A stretch of 64,000 bases of DNA from Ferrimonas balearica DSM 9799 (GTDB taxonomy: Bacteria; Pseudomonadota; Gammaproteobacteria; Enterobacterales; Shewanellaceae): the NCBI RefSeq assembly GCF_000148645.1, contig NC_014541.1:2937139-3001138 (forward strand), given 5' to 3'. A program made the translations under genes and the position numbers. Shown one piece after another: positions 45,478 through 53,943 of the stretch (its first letter is position 1; every line of letters begins with the position of its first letter). The notes under the pieces were generated by a model, which was not told where the DNA came from, did not search any database, and saw nothing but the letters and a program-made list of their open reading frames with translations.

Positions 45478-46112
45478 CGTTCCTCCAGCTCAACCACACC
45501 GCCGCGACCCGGCGCTGAGTGTCGATACAGGCCGCCCTGCTCCAGGCTGACCTGGCGGGCCGGGCCAAAATACTGCGGCAGCTGCTGCCACGGCACGCTG
45601 CTCTGTGAGGTGGACAGAATGCGCTTATTGGACACCGAGATAATGCGGCTTTGGATCTCCACCGCTTCCCGGTTGGTGGCGATGGTGGCCACCACCACCT
45701 GCTCCACCGGCAACTGGCTGGCCAGCTTCTCAAAATCGCGGCTGAGCAGCAGGTTGCCCCTTTCCGTCACCCGCACCGTATCGCTGCCGTTGAGATCCAC
45801 CAGGTTCAGGCCCTGCTGGTGCAGCGCCGACGTTAAGGCTTCGCCCAACTGGCGGGCGAACTGGCTGGTCTGGTCAAACTGCTCCAGCATCACCGGGGTG
45901 GTCACCGCCGTCAGGGAGGTGGTGTCCAGATTGTCGTGATGACGCACCAGGTCACGGGCGATGGCTTCCGCCAGGACGTTCAATCCCCCCTGTGGCGGCA
46001 ACGCCTTGCCGTCTTCCGCCACAACGTAGCCGTCGGGGGCGTCCGTTGGGCTGGCGCATCCGCTTAAGGCCAACAACACGGAAGCCGCCAGAAAGGGCGT
46101 CATTACTCGCAT
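45474..46112 (-). CDS. flgO: Flagellar outer membrane lipoprotein FlgO
   Basis: 212 residues from ATG 46112, seven bases after AGGAGA; an ATG eight codons upstream lacks that spacing. Lipoprotein signal LLALSGC. The FlgO domain begins GGLNVLAEAIARDLVRHHDN and includes QFARQLGEALTSALHQQGL and VVVATIATNREAVEIQSRII. It cooperates with FlgP and FlgT in outer-membrane flagellar structures of Vibrio and relatives. Confidence 0.88.
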   Translation of the reverse strand: MRVMTPFLAASVLLALSGCASPTDAPDGYVVAEDGKALPPQGGLNVLAEAIARDLVRHHDNLDTTSLTAVTTPVMLEQFDQTSQFARQLGEALTSALHQQGLNLVDLNGSDTVRVTERGNLLLSRDFEKLASQLPVEQVVVATIATNREAVEIQSRIISVSNKRILSTSQSSVPWQQLPQYFGPARQVSLEQGGLYRHSAPGRGGVVELEER

Positions 46113-46142
46113 TAAACCATCTCCTGTCACTCGCATACCTTA

Positions 46143-46169
46143 CTATCGACCCCCGCGCCGTAAGCTTTA
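46143..46169 (-). promoter_or_regulatory. Sigma-28-like promoter of flgOP
   Basis: On the minus strand TAAAGCTT, an 11-base spacer and GTCGATAG (7/8 and 6/8 to consensus), about 31 bases before flgO. Confidence 0.6.
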
Positions 46170-46184
46170 GGCACAAGCTTTGCT
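46169..46184 (+). promoter_or_regulatory. Sigma-54-like promoter of flgT
   Basis: AGGCAC-AAGCT-TTGCT, one mismatch from TGGCAC-N5-TTGC, about 42 bases before flgT. A TATAAT overlaps its end at 46185-46190, so a sigma-70 start is an alternative. It abuts the divergent flgO promoter. Confidence 0.5.
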
Positions 46185-46225
46185 TATAATCGGGCCACCC
46201 TCAATGCCAAGGTCAGTTGTTATCC

Positions 46226-47344
46226 ATGAATCGGTTTTGCCTCGCCCTTTTTGCCCTGTTGCTGCTCACCCCTGCCACCGAGGCGGGTTACGTCGAGCTG
46301 AACGGCCAGGCCCAGATCATCAATGACGACATTGAGGATGCCCGTCGCCGCGCCATCGACCGCGCCCTCAGTCAGGCGGTAATGAATGCCGGTGCCCAGC
46401 TGGACTATCAACAGCACAGCCGCAACGGCGTACTGATGGATGAACAGCTGAGCATGGAGAGTCAGGCCACGGTGGAATCGATGGAGATCCTGTCTGAGCG
46501 CCGCAGCGGCAGCCAATACCACGTCGCCCTGCGGGTGCGTTTGGCCAGTGACACCCTCGGCGAGTGTCGCGGCCCGGCCGGGCGAGTATCGATTTCCGTG
46601 CCCCGCGCTCAGGTACGCTACCGCGAACAACTGGTGCCCGGCGGTTTGTATGAACTGGATGGCGCCTTCAGCCGGCTGGTCAGCAACACCCTCAATGGCG
46701 AAGGGCGCTACGCCTTCGGCAACGCCCGGGAAGACCTGCGCATCGACATGACCACCCATGACCGCCAGTGGGTGCACTCACTGGGCCAGCAGGACAGCAG
46801 CCAGTACGTGCTGGCGTTGGTGTTTGATGACCTGAGCGTCGAACGCCCCGACCGGGTGCTGGGCTACTGGGAGCGCGACGCCACCCGCCAACTGGCGCTG
46901 GAAGCGGTGCTGTACGACGCCTTCACCACCGAACGAGTATGGAGCCAGCGCTACCGCAGCCAGGGCGGCTGGCCCTACGAACGACAGGAGATGGCGGACA
47001 CCGCCACCGAACGGTTCTGGAACAGCGACTTTGGCCAGGAGCTTCGCCGCATCGGCAACGACGTGGTGCAGGACCTCAACGCCACCCTCGCCTGCCAGCC
47101 ACTCAAGGGCCGAATTGTTGAACTGCGCGGCAATGCCGCGGTGGTCGACCTTGGCCTGCGCCACGGCCTGCGCCCCGGCGACAAGCTGCAGATCCTGCCG
47201 CAGCAGGACAGCTGGGCCCAGCCCGGAAATCTGGTGCTGACTCTGGAACAGGTGGAACCGGAGCGGGCCCGCGCCCGGATGGATGGCGCCACCGCCCTGA
47301 TGGGGGTACAGGTGGGCGACTGGGTTCAGCGCGCACCGCGATAG
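46226..47344 (+). CDS. flgT: Flagellar H-ring protein FlgT
   Basis: 372 residues from ATG 46226; a TTG at 46217 has an AAGG nearby and cannot be excluded. Signal peptide LALFALLLLTPATEAG, then the FlgT N-terminal domain GYVELNGQAQIINDDIEDAR with RAIDRALSQAVMNAGAQLDY, and a C-terminal domain LRHGLRPGDKLQILP. FlgT forms the H ring of sheathed polar flagella and assists assembly of the T ring. Divergent from flgOP. Confidence 0.9.
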   Translation: MNRFCLALFALLLLTPATEAGYVELNGQAQIINDDIEDARRRAIDRALSQAVMNAGAQLDYQQHSRNGVLMDEQLSMESQATVESMEILSERRSGSQYHVALRVRLASDTLGECRGPAGRVSISVPRAQVRYREQLVPGGLYELDGAFSRLVSNTLNGEGRYAFGNAREDLRIDMTTHDRQWVHSLGQQDSSQYVLALVFDDLSVERPDRVLGYWERDATRQLALEAVLYDAFTTERVWSQRYRSQGGWPYERQEMADTATERFWNSDFGQELRRIGNDVVQDLNATLACQPLKGRIVELRGNAAVVDLGLRHGLRPGDKLQILPQQDSWAQPGNLVLTLEQVEPERARARMDGATALMGVQVGDWVQRAPR

Positions 47345-47420
47345 CACAAACTTTAGACAACTGATTTACGGGCCTTTTCAATCCCGCATCGAGCTGGATA
47401 GAATGGGCCTGCCTACCGCC

Positions 47421-47496
47421 TCCCCATAGCTCAACAGGATAGAGCAGCCGCCTCCTAAGCGGCCGATAGAGGTTCGAGTCCTCTTGGGGAGGCCAG
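47421..47496 (+). tRNA. tRNA-Arg (anticodon CCT)
   Basis: A 76-base cloverleaf: acceptor CTCCCCA/TGGGGAG, D stem GCTC/GAGC, anticodon stem GCCGC/GCGGC around loop CTCCTAA (anticodon CCT), T stem AGAGG/CCTCT around TTCGAGT, and encoded G-CCA. A TAGAAT -10-like box lies 16 bases upstream. An inverted repeat (ATCAGCTT at 47531, AAGCTGAT at 47562) follows. Confidence 0.95.
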
Positions 47497-47715
47497 CTTC
47501 CACTCGCGATATAAAAACGTCTTTCTCCCTATCAGCTTCGCCTAGTCTTTTTAGATGTGAAAAGCTGATGAGCCGGTCAGAGCCGACTACGAAACTGCTT
47601 GTATCGTTATTTGCACCCAAGGCACCCGCCTAAGCCCTCACTCTCATCGGAGTTTCTGCTTTGGCGCAGGATATAAGGTGGATTGAAGGCTCAAGTCCGA
47701 GCGGGGAAAGGAAAA

Positions 47716-47829
47716 GGGATGTGGCACCCCAGCCGCATCCCGGCACATGCGTCCACCGCCTTGGCTGCTCCCTTCCGGGCCTGACCAGGTCAACGATTTA
47801 GCATTGCGAGAGGACCGGAGGTCACACCG
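47716..47829 (-). ncRNA. ffs: Signal recognition particle RNA (4.5S type)
   Basis: The minus strand carries the conserved apical SRP core GGTCAGGCCCGGAAGGGAGC followed by AGCCAAGGC and GTGCCGGGATG, closely matching E. coli 4.5S RNA. The 5' and 3' ends pair imperfectly (GTGTGACC with GGTGCCACAT), so the ends are approximate. A T-rich tract (CCCTTTTCCTTT) follows. Confidence 0.92.
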
Positions 47830-48213
47830 ACCGACATGTTGCCGTGGAGACCTGATTAGTCCGAATTGTCGCTGCGAGTGTATCACCCTGAAGATCGACA
47901 AGGGAAGTCGTTAGCCTAGACCCCCAGCTAACGACTGCCTACCATTCACGATTACCTAAGGTAGGCACAATGTAAGTCTTTTAGTTTGTCCTCTTTCGCC
48001 CCAAAGCGGTCACCCGCGGCTTTGGTGAGGAAGACCGCGTTGTGCTCATGGCAGACAGTTGGCCCCTAGCGGTGAATGGCCGCTTTCGAGCACTTAACGA
48101 CCGTTGGTAGGGGGCCTGGACTATTGGGAACGTGAACGTCGGCTATGTGCTATGAGCCGATCCATTCGGCAGAATAGACTACTATTTTACCATTATCTGG
48201 TGGTGAGGTTGCC
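47830..48213. other. Intergenic region with ffs upstream sequence and a degenerate repeat
   Basis: 384 bases with no supportable gene. The first part is upstream of ffs. At 48070-48105 AGCGGTGAATGGCCGCTTTCGAGC begins a degenerate repeat (cited in part: GAATGGCCGCTTTCGAGC) whose relatives occur at 49641 and 49731. Confidence 0.5.
48070..48105. repeat. GAATGRCCGCTT-type degenerate repeat, copy 1
   Basis: GTGAATGGCCGCTTTCGAGC with CTTAACGACCGTT following. Similar to copies at 49641 and 49731, one on each side of the three-gene unknown cassette. Confidence 0.4.
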
Positions 48214-48786
48214 ATGGAAACTGAGATTTACCGATTAGAATCAGTCACTGTTCCTAATTCTCTGGAACATCGCCTAGTACATTGTACTCTCGGTGGGCAG
48301 ACATTGCTTTCTTTGAGTGCCCCTCCAAGCAACAATGGCGGTGTTTTTTTAGCATGGCCAGTTAAAAACGCTCATGAGAGCGTGCGTTGCTATGTGTCAA
48401 ACGTAATTCGTTTTCCGTTCCAAAGTGAGGATCAGGAGAATTGGTACAGAGTTTGGTACCAAGATGGCAAATATCTGGAAAAGCGTTACCGAAAATTTCA
48501 TGAATGTATTGCGTGCTTGTTGAAAGAATCGATAAAAGCAGAAACCCGCTTGATACAAGCCTGCATTCGAGGTCGTTTTTTTGAGTATGCTTGGCGTACT
48601 GAGCAGCTAGGTAAGGGAACCTTGTTTCTGCCCGAGGCACAGCAAGCAGACAAATATTTTTATGACCACATGATAACGGGAACTCATGCATTCGCTATTC
48701 ACAAGCATTTTTCGGTTGTAAATGCTGTTTGCAGCATGTACGCGCAAATCATGACCCCTACTACTCTCCAAGAAGGATACCTATGA
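48214..48786 (+). CDS. Unknown protein, first gene of low-GC cassette
   Basis: 190 residues with no signal peptide and no transmembrane helix. Sequence features include RLVHCTLGGQTLLSLSAPP near the N-terminus, WYRVWYQDGKYLEKRYRKFHECIACLL (cited in part: YLEKRYRKFHECIACLL) in the middle, and an aromatic-rich C-terminal half. I recognise no family. It has AT-rich codon use unlike the flagellar genes, and its stop overlaps the next ATG (ATGA). It lies after tRNA-Arg and ffs, which fits an accessory cassette. Confidence 0.65.
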   Translation: METEIYRLESVTVPNSLEHRLVHCTLGGQTLLSLSAPPSNNGGVFLAWPVKNAHESVRCYVSNVIRFPFQSEDQENWYRVWYQDGKYLEKRYRKFHECIACLLKESIKAETRLIQACIRGRFFEYAWRTEQLGKGTLFLPEAQQADKYFYDHMITGTHAFAIHKHFSVVNAVCSMYAQIMTPTTLQEGYL

Positions 48787-49172
48787 GGTTTCAAAACAAC
48801 TGCGGTACCCATCACCTCGAGTTGCAATCTCATCCAGACGCGTTGTGCGTTGGTGGAAAGGGTAAAATGACTCTAAGCTACTCGCACAGAGAATGGGATA
48901 TGGTGATCTGCAAGCTCGACTCACCAGGGACCAACAATCCCAGTGTAGTAGAAAGCACCCTGACACAGTCAGAGATTTCGATTCCAGGAACCGGTATACC
49001 TACGGGGCATCCAAAGCTTGAGAGGAAAACATTGGACGTTGGGCAATGGCATGCCAAGGCAACTGGCAACGCTGTTTTACGAGTAAACGCGGCTATTGTG
49101 GATTCAATGTCAACATTGATTGATAGTGCTACGCTAGCTTCAAATTTGGTTACCGTCAATGAATCTAACTAA
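48783..49172 (+). CDS. Unknown protein, second gene of low-GC cassette
   Basis: 129 residues from ATG 48783 (AAGGA upstream, ATGA overlap with the previous stop). Predicted mostly beta: LELQSHPDALCVGGKGKMTL, then many Thr, Ser and Gly, ending in a hydrophobic helix-like segment (VNAAIVDSMSTLIDSATLAS). The N-terminal part resembles an immunoglobulin-like sandwich by eye only. No signal peptide. It overlaps the third gene by 14 bases. Confidence 0.6.
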   Translation: MRFQNNCGTHHLELQSHPDALCVGGKGKMTLSYSHREWDMVICKLDSPGTNNPSVVESTLTQSEISIPGTGIPTGHPKLERKTLDVGQWHAKATGNAVLRVNAAIVDSMSTLIDSATLASNLVTVNESN

Positions 49173-49599
49173 CTCCCAGCTGGATGTCGCTTGGTTGTTT
49201 GTCATCTATGCAGTGCGGCTATATTTTTTGCTCGGTGTGTTCAGGCCACCAGAAGTTAATGACCTAATCCCTCGAGGCAGTATATTGCAGCATGCTAGGG
49301 ACTACCATCGAGTTTTGGTAATGCGTGGGTATTTAGGATCAATTCCTGTTATCTACATGATGGAATTTCTTAGAACATTATCTAAGACCGCTTGCCCAAC
49401 AGGAAAAGGCGTATTTATCGTGCTGGTTGGATTGTCCGTCATTACTTATCTTTGGTATAAGGCGTTAGAAAAAGTTAAATCTCGGCATCTCTCACAAGGG
49501 CCTGTAGCCCTAATTTCGATCCTTGTGGTACTTATAGTTGACCTCTCTTTATTCTGTAAGGGTGAGTTGATAGTAGAATACCTTTGCAATCCGCATTAG
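49159..49599 (+). CDS. Unknown membrane protein, third gene of low-GC cassette
   Basis: 146 residues with about four hydrophobic segments (AWLFVIYAVRLYFLLGVF; LGSIPVIYMMEFL; GVFIVLVGLSVITYLWY; PVALISILVVLIVDLSLF). It overlaps the preceding gene by 14 bases. No family recognised. A cytosolic protein, a beta-rich protein and a membrane protein translated together suggest a single functional unit. Confidence 0.6.
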   Translation: MNLTNSQLDVAWLFVIYAVRLYFLLGVFRPPEVNDLIPRGSILQHARDYHRVLVMRGYLGSIPVIYMMEFLRTLSKTACPTGKGVFIVLVGLSVITYLWYKALEKVKSRHLSQGPVALISILVVLIVDLSLFCKGELIVEYLCNPH

Positions 49600-49953
49600 A
49601 ATTAAATCCTAAAGTGTTTAGCCCCGTATTTGACAGACATCGAACGACCGCTTCAGCCCTTGAAACGGTCATAGAATGTTAGGGCGTGAGTGACTGGTAT
49701 TGGCCGATAGCGCCCTCGTATATCTGGCTGATGAATGACCGCTTCTGGCTTCCAAAGGGACGTTGTTCTGGCCACACAATGACGTACACATCCCAAACGA
49801 AAAATGGCGCAAAAATCTGTGTGGACATTTAATCAACCGAGTTACGGAATTTCCCCCCCCTCCCTCCCCAAGGGCAGATTGCTACGTCTCACTTAGCAAA
49901 AAGGTTGCATATGGGGAAACTGCACAAAGGAGCTTTACGCAGTTTCACATCTC
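49600..49953. other. Intergenic region with two further degenerate repeats
   Basis: 354 bases without a supportable gene. Contains GAACGACCGCTTCAGCCC at 49641 and GAATGACCGCTTCTGGC at 49731, related to copy 1 at 48073. Codon-like periodicity is absent; small open frames have no ribosome site. Confidence 0.5.
49641..49758. repeat. GAATGRCCGCTT-type degenerate repeat, copies 2 and 3
   Basis: Copy 2: CGAACGACCGCTTCAGCCC (49641) with AAACGGTCATAGAATGTTAG. Copy 3: TGAATGACCGCTTCTGGC (49731) with TTCCAAAGGGACG. The shared core is GAAYGRCCGCTT followed by a short A/C-rich spacer and a partly complementary segment. Confidence 0.4.
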
Positions 49954-50865
49954 TTAGCGAAGCAGAGCCTCATATCGCTCAGGCAAAAGCGCGAACTCCC
50001 CCCAACCAGGGTTACGAATGCATAAACCGATACCATTTACTTCTACTACGCCATACACCAAAACTATTCGCTCTACAGAGCCATCGTCAATACCATGCTC
50101 GCGTGAACTCTGCGTTGTTGTCTTTATACAAAAATCAACATACTCACCGCTGTTGTTGCGAGGGTACTGAAACATTGTCTCGCCGTTTTGGTGTCTCGGG
50201 GGAAAAGTATAGGACCGCGCGACAGTTCCAAAATACAGGCGTGGCACAGCGCACGTTTCCCTTACTGTAGCGATATCAATAAGCAGATCTTTCAACTGTA
50301 CCGCACTGTTCATGCCCGGCATGACATAGTACTTGTAGTAGTTACGGTCGAAGTTCCGGCATATTCCGCGTACCGTGGTAATTCGACTTGGTAAACGAAA
50401 AGACTCACCGTTGTGCCGCCCTATCGCAACCTCTGTCGTTTCCCCATGCTGGTCTTCAACATGAGGCCCATCATATACACGCTGCTCACCGGCTACTACC
50501 ACAGGCCGGTCTGACAAAAACGAGCTGACGACCACTAACTCATCATCTTCAATTGCCTGCCTAGCCTGCTCTTCATTTAAGAACCTACGTCCCTCGGCCC
50601 TACGCACTCTCAGGCTGCATTCGGGTTGGTGTGCTCGACCATGTACATAGAATGCCCTTCGCCCACTAGCGTCGTACTCTCTATCGTGCGGGGAGCGGTA
50701 CAGAGGAGCACAACATTCAGGGCAAAAAATATGCCCACGCATGTTCTGTGTATATTCTGTTGTGGCTACATGTTCAGCGGTCCTGCGCAGCAAGGCTTTA
50801 CTGCCTGTTTCGTAATTCCACCCCATTAGAAATAGTGCCAACTTTGTGTCGTTATTATCGCTCAC
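49954..50865 (-). CDS. Unknown protein with putative zinc cluster
   Basis: 303 residues from GTG 50865 (AGGGAG eight bases upstream); GTG 50874 is the alternative. Near residues 45-85 a CxxC (FCPECCAPLY) is followed by FYVHGRAHQPEC, giving C-x2-C plus H and C ligands, reminiscent of the N-terminal zinc site of CoiA-like proteins but without other proof. The remainder has no motif I recognise; INGICRNFDR-type sequence is VRGICRNFDRNYYKYYV. No signal peptide or membrane segment. It is on the opposite strand from the three-gene cassette in the same low-GC region. Confidence 0.7.
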   Translation of the reverse strand: MSDNNDTKLALFLMGWNYETGSKALLRRTAEHVATTEYTQNMRGHIFCPECCAPLYRSPHDREYDASGRRAFYVHGRAHQPECSLRVRRAEGRRFLNEEQARQAIEDDELVVVSSFLSDRPVVVAGEQRVYDGPHVEDQHGETTEVAIGRHNGESFRLPSRITTVRGICRNFDRNYYKYYVMPGMNSAVQLKDLLIDIATVRETCAVPRLYFGTVARSYTFPPRHQNGETMFQYPRNNSGEYVDFCIKTTTQSSREHGIDDGSVERIVLVYGVVEVNGIGLCIRNPGWGEFALLPERYEALLR

Positions 50866-51453
50866 CAACTTCACTCCCTTCCAGTTAGAAAATCAGTTAC
50901 AACTGGACACCATATGCCACTTCGCAAGGTATAAAGTCCAGCATTTCAGGCTTGTCTATGCCTCCACAACGATCCTTTCTCACGTCACTCCCAATGGCTG
51001 TCGCCTATATAATGGGTTAGTTACCAAAGCTCTATGGCTTGATTATCGTATGGCCCAAGTCGACTTGAGCAAGAATTCCGACAGCACCTGTAATCCATCG
51101 ATTTAGGCGACAAATGAAAGATGACTGCTTTCCTTGGCTACACCCGTGTATCTACCAGGTCCTTAAATGGACATTCTTCTGATGCCCCCCAACCCCGCCC
51201 TAACACAGTTCCTCCGCCAAAACGGGTAAATTTCTTCACACCCAGAACACGAAGTAAGCAAACGGTATCCCATTTGTAAAAAGTTGGATTGTTTCCTTGC
51301 TCACTCCCGATACAGTGTACAGGCGGGTGGCCAGAGCGGTTCAGGCCACTTGCATGCGAATCACCATGGAAGCTGGGGCTGCGCTGGGTCCTGATGGCAT
51401 TCACCGCTTCCGATTAGCCCGCTCGTTCACTGCAGTCAGGACATGGATAGGTT
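50866..51453. other. Long intergenic region before the chemoreceptor
   Basis: 588 bases. It holds the upstream region of the minus-strand gene ending at 49954 and of the chemoreceptor. A minus-strand frame of 88 codons (51138-51404) has no ribosome site and I do not support it. No terminator, RNA gene or clear promoter seen. Confidence 0.4.
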
Positions 51454-53595
51454 ATGGGCTTCAAACAAACGTCACTCAAAGCAAAGATTCTGTTCGCTTT
51501 TCTGCTCTCCGGCCTGCTGCTGATTGCGGCGTTCAGTGTACGCCTCTACTTCGGCCTGAACACCCTGCAAGGCACCCTGGTGGAGCAAACTCAACGCACC
51601 TCCGAGCAGGAGGTACTGGCCCGCCTAAAGAGTGAAACCAACACCCTCAGTGAGCAGATTGGCCAAACCTTTGTTGGCCTGAAACGCCTGCCCCTGTCGC
51701 TGGCTTCCATCCTCTCCGGCAGCCTCAATGACGGCACCGCCCTCACTCGGGACCAGGTCAATGAGATGGTGGCCAGTGTGTTCGCCGGTAATACCGAGCT
51801 GAGCACCATCTACGTGCAGTTTGAGGCCAACGGCTTTGATGGCGCAGACCACAACTATGTCGGCGGTGAGTTCATCCACAGCGTGCCGGAGAACGGCGGG
51901 CTGGAGATCTACTACTTCCGCGAAGACGACGGCAGCATCGTGCAGGAGCAGGTGGAAGACCCCAGCGAAAAGTACGACAGCAGCCTCAACGACTCCGGCC
52001 AGCGTGAAGCGGAGTGGTACCTGTGCCCGCGGGACAGCGGCAAACTGTGTCTGCTTGAGCCCTACGCTTACGAGGTGGTCACCGGCAGCGGTGAGTATGA
52101 GTTGATGACCAGCCTGGTCACCCCGGTGATGGCCGGTGGCACCTTCCGTGGCGTGGTCGGCATTGACGTCAGCCTGCCCCAGTTGCAAAAAACCGTCTCC
52201 AACCTCAGCGCGTCCCTCTACGACGGCCAAAGCCGCATCAGCGTGCTGAGCAGCCAGGGCCTGCTGGTGGCCTCCACCCACTACGCTGACAAGCTGGCCA
52301 GCCCGCTGCAGGCGGCGCTGCCAGCGCTCGGAGACAAACTGCTGTCCCTGCACACCAGCGCTGAGCGGGTGTGGCTGCAAGATGGCATCTACTACCTCGG
52401 CTTCCCCATTGAGATTGCCGGCACCGACAGCCAATGGTCGGTGCTGGTGGAACTGCCGCAGTCGGTGGCACTGGCCAGCGCTGAATCACTGGCCAGCCAC
52501 ATCGATGAGAGTGTGCTGGACATCATGACTTCGATGCAGCTCACCGCGCTGGTGCTGGTGCTGCTGCTCTCCGCCAGCGTGGTACTGCTGGTGCGCTCCA
52601 TCACCGCACCGCTTAAGCGCCTGCAGGACAATATCGACGAACTGGCCAGCAGCGAGGGCGACCTCACCCGCGAGGTGCACCTGGACACCCACGCTGAGCT
52701 GATCGCCCTCAGTGACGGGATGACCCGCTTCATCACCAAGCTGAAAAACCTGGTGATCGAAGCGAAGGGGATCGGCAACGCCGCCAGTGATAACGCCGCC
52801 AAGAGCAGTGACCTCAACAACCGCGCCCGCCAGGCCACGGAGCAACAGCAGCACGAGATTGAAGCGATCGTCACCGCCAGCCACCAGATGTCCACCACCG
52901 CCTCGGAGGTAGCGCAGCGTGCCGCCGCCGTGGCCGATCACATCCACGCGGCCAATGTGGAGGTCAACACCTCGCAGGGCTACCTGACCGAATCACTGGA
53001 GGTGGTTGAGGGGCTGACCCGGGACATGACCCAGGCCAGCGACTCCATCTCCGAGGTGGTGGCCCACACCAGCGACATCAACCGCATTCTGGATGTGATT
53101 CGCGCCATCGCTGAGCAAACCAACCTGCTGGCACTCAACGCCGCCATTGAAGCCGCCCGCGCCGGTGAGCAGGGCCGCGGCTTTGCCGTGGTGGCGGATG
53201 AGGTGCGCTCACTGGCGTCGAAAACCCAGGTCAGTACCGAGGAGATCCACGCCATGATCGAGGGGCTGACCTCCGTGGTCGACAAGGCGGTGACCGTGAT
53301 TGAAGCGGGCAGCGGCAAAGCGAAGCAGGCCCAGACCCACACCCAGAGCAGCCACCAGGCGCTGACCTCGGTATCCGAAGGGTTCAGCTCCATCACTGAC
53401 CACATCGCCCAGGTGGCCACCGCCGCCGAGGAACAGAACGTGGTGACCGATGAGATCAGCCAAAACCTCACCGCCATCAGCGATGCCGCTCAGTCCCTGG
53501 CGGAGCTGACCGCGCAGAACCACCACTTCAGTGACGAGCTCCAGACTCAGATGGATCTGCTTATCCATAAGCTCAGCAGCCTCAAAACCGGCTGA
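51454..53595 (+). CDS. Methyl-accepting chemotaxis protein with dCache sensor domain
   Basis: 713 residues. Transmembrane helix near 12-32, a periplasmic dCache-like domain (about 40-350; [13 protein letters not shown]), a second helix near 365-385 ([20 protein letters not shown]), a HAMP domain ([21 protein letters not shown]), and a cytoplasmic signalling domain with the hairpin tip [21 protein letters not shown]. It senses a small molecule in the periplasm and signals through CheW/CheA; the ligand is unknown. Its ribosome site is weak (AGG). Confidence 0.93.
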   Translation: MGFKQTSLKAKILFAFLLSGLLLIAAFSVRLYFGLNTLQGTLVEQTQRTSEQEVLARLKSETNTLSEQIGQTFVGLKRLPLSLASILSGSLNDGTALTRDQVNEMVASVFAGNTELSTIYVQFEANGFDGADHNYVGGEFIHSVPENGGLEIYYFREDDGSIVQEQVEDPSEKYDSSLNDSGQREAEWYLCPRDSGKLCLLEPYAYEVVTGSGEYELMTSLVTPVMAGGTFRGVVGIDVSLPQLQKTVSNLSASLYDGQSRISVLSSQGLLVASTHYADKLASPLQAALPALGDKLLSLHTSAERVWLQDGIYYLGFPIEIAGTDSQWSVLVELPQSVALASAESLASHIDESVLDIMTSMQLTALVLVLLLSASVVLLVRSITAPLKRLQDNIDELASSEGDLTREVHLDTHAELIALSDGMTRFITKLKNLVIEAKGIGNAASDNAAKSSDLNNRARQATEQQQHEIEAIVTASHQMSTTASEVAQRAAAVADHIHAANVEVNTSQGYLTESLEVVEGLTRDMTQASDSISEVVAHTSDINRILDVIRAIAEQTNLLALNAAIEAARAGEQGRGFAVVADEVRSLASKTQVSTEEIHAMIEGLTSVVDKAVTVIEAGSGKAKQAQTHTQSSHQALTSVSEGFSSITDHIAQVATAAEEQNVVTDEISQNLTAISDAAQSLAELTAQNHHFSDELQTQMDLLIHKLSSLKTG

Positions 53596-53621
53596 GCTTG
53601 CTGAGTCCCCCTCAAGAAAAG

Positions 53622-53650
53622 CGACCCGCCCTCACCGGCGGGTCGTTTTT
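53622..53650 (+). terminator. Terminator after the chemoreceptor gene
   Basis: CGACCCGCC CTCACC GGCGGGTCG followed by T5. Confidence 0.9.
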
Positions 53651-53943
53651 ATGTTCGGCATGGCGATGTTGTCCCGGATTCGTTTTCCCGGGATCAAGCA
53701 CCAGATACCCCAAACGCCATTCTTGCCCGGGATATCAATCCTGACTCAAAAATAACGGCCTGCCGTCTCAGCAGAAACTCAACAAATTAATACCGACCCA
53801 AAATCAATAATTTTAAATAAGGATTCAGTTGAGAACTTAAAAACAAAACGTCTCTATAGTTGACGTTGAGCATCGGTCCAGTACGGAATAACACACCGGA
53901 CTTTAAATTAAATAATGCTCAATTACATAAATAGGAGATGATT
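53651..53943. other. AT-rich intergenic region
   Basis: 293 bases of markedly AT-rich sequence upstream of the secreted chitin-binding-like protein. TTGAGA (53829) and TATAGT (53855) are promoter-like but spaced 20 bases apart, so not convincing. Confidence 0.35.

Noticed and set aside
51325-51370. tRNA-Ser-like fragment (GGTGGCCAGAGCGGTTCAGGC)
   Set aside because: It resembles a tRNA-Ser D arm, but there is no anticodon stem, T arm or matching acceptor 3' strand.
51138-51404. 88-codon minus-strand frame before the chemoreceptor
   Set aside because: No ribosome site, unusual composition and no recognisable features.
51400-51453. Sigma-28 promoter for the chemoreceptor
   Set aside because: CCGATTA at 51410 is only a partial -10 box with no TAAA-type -35 at the right distance.
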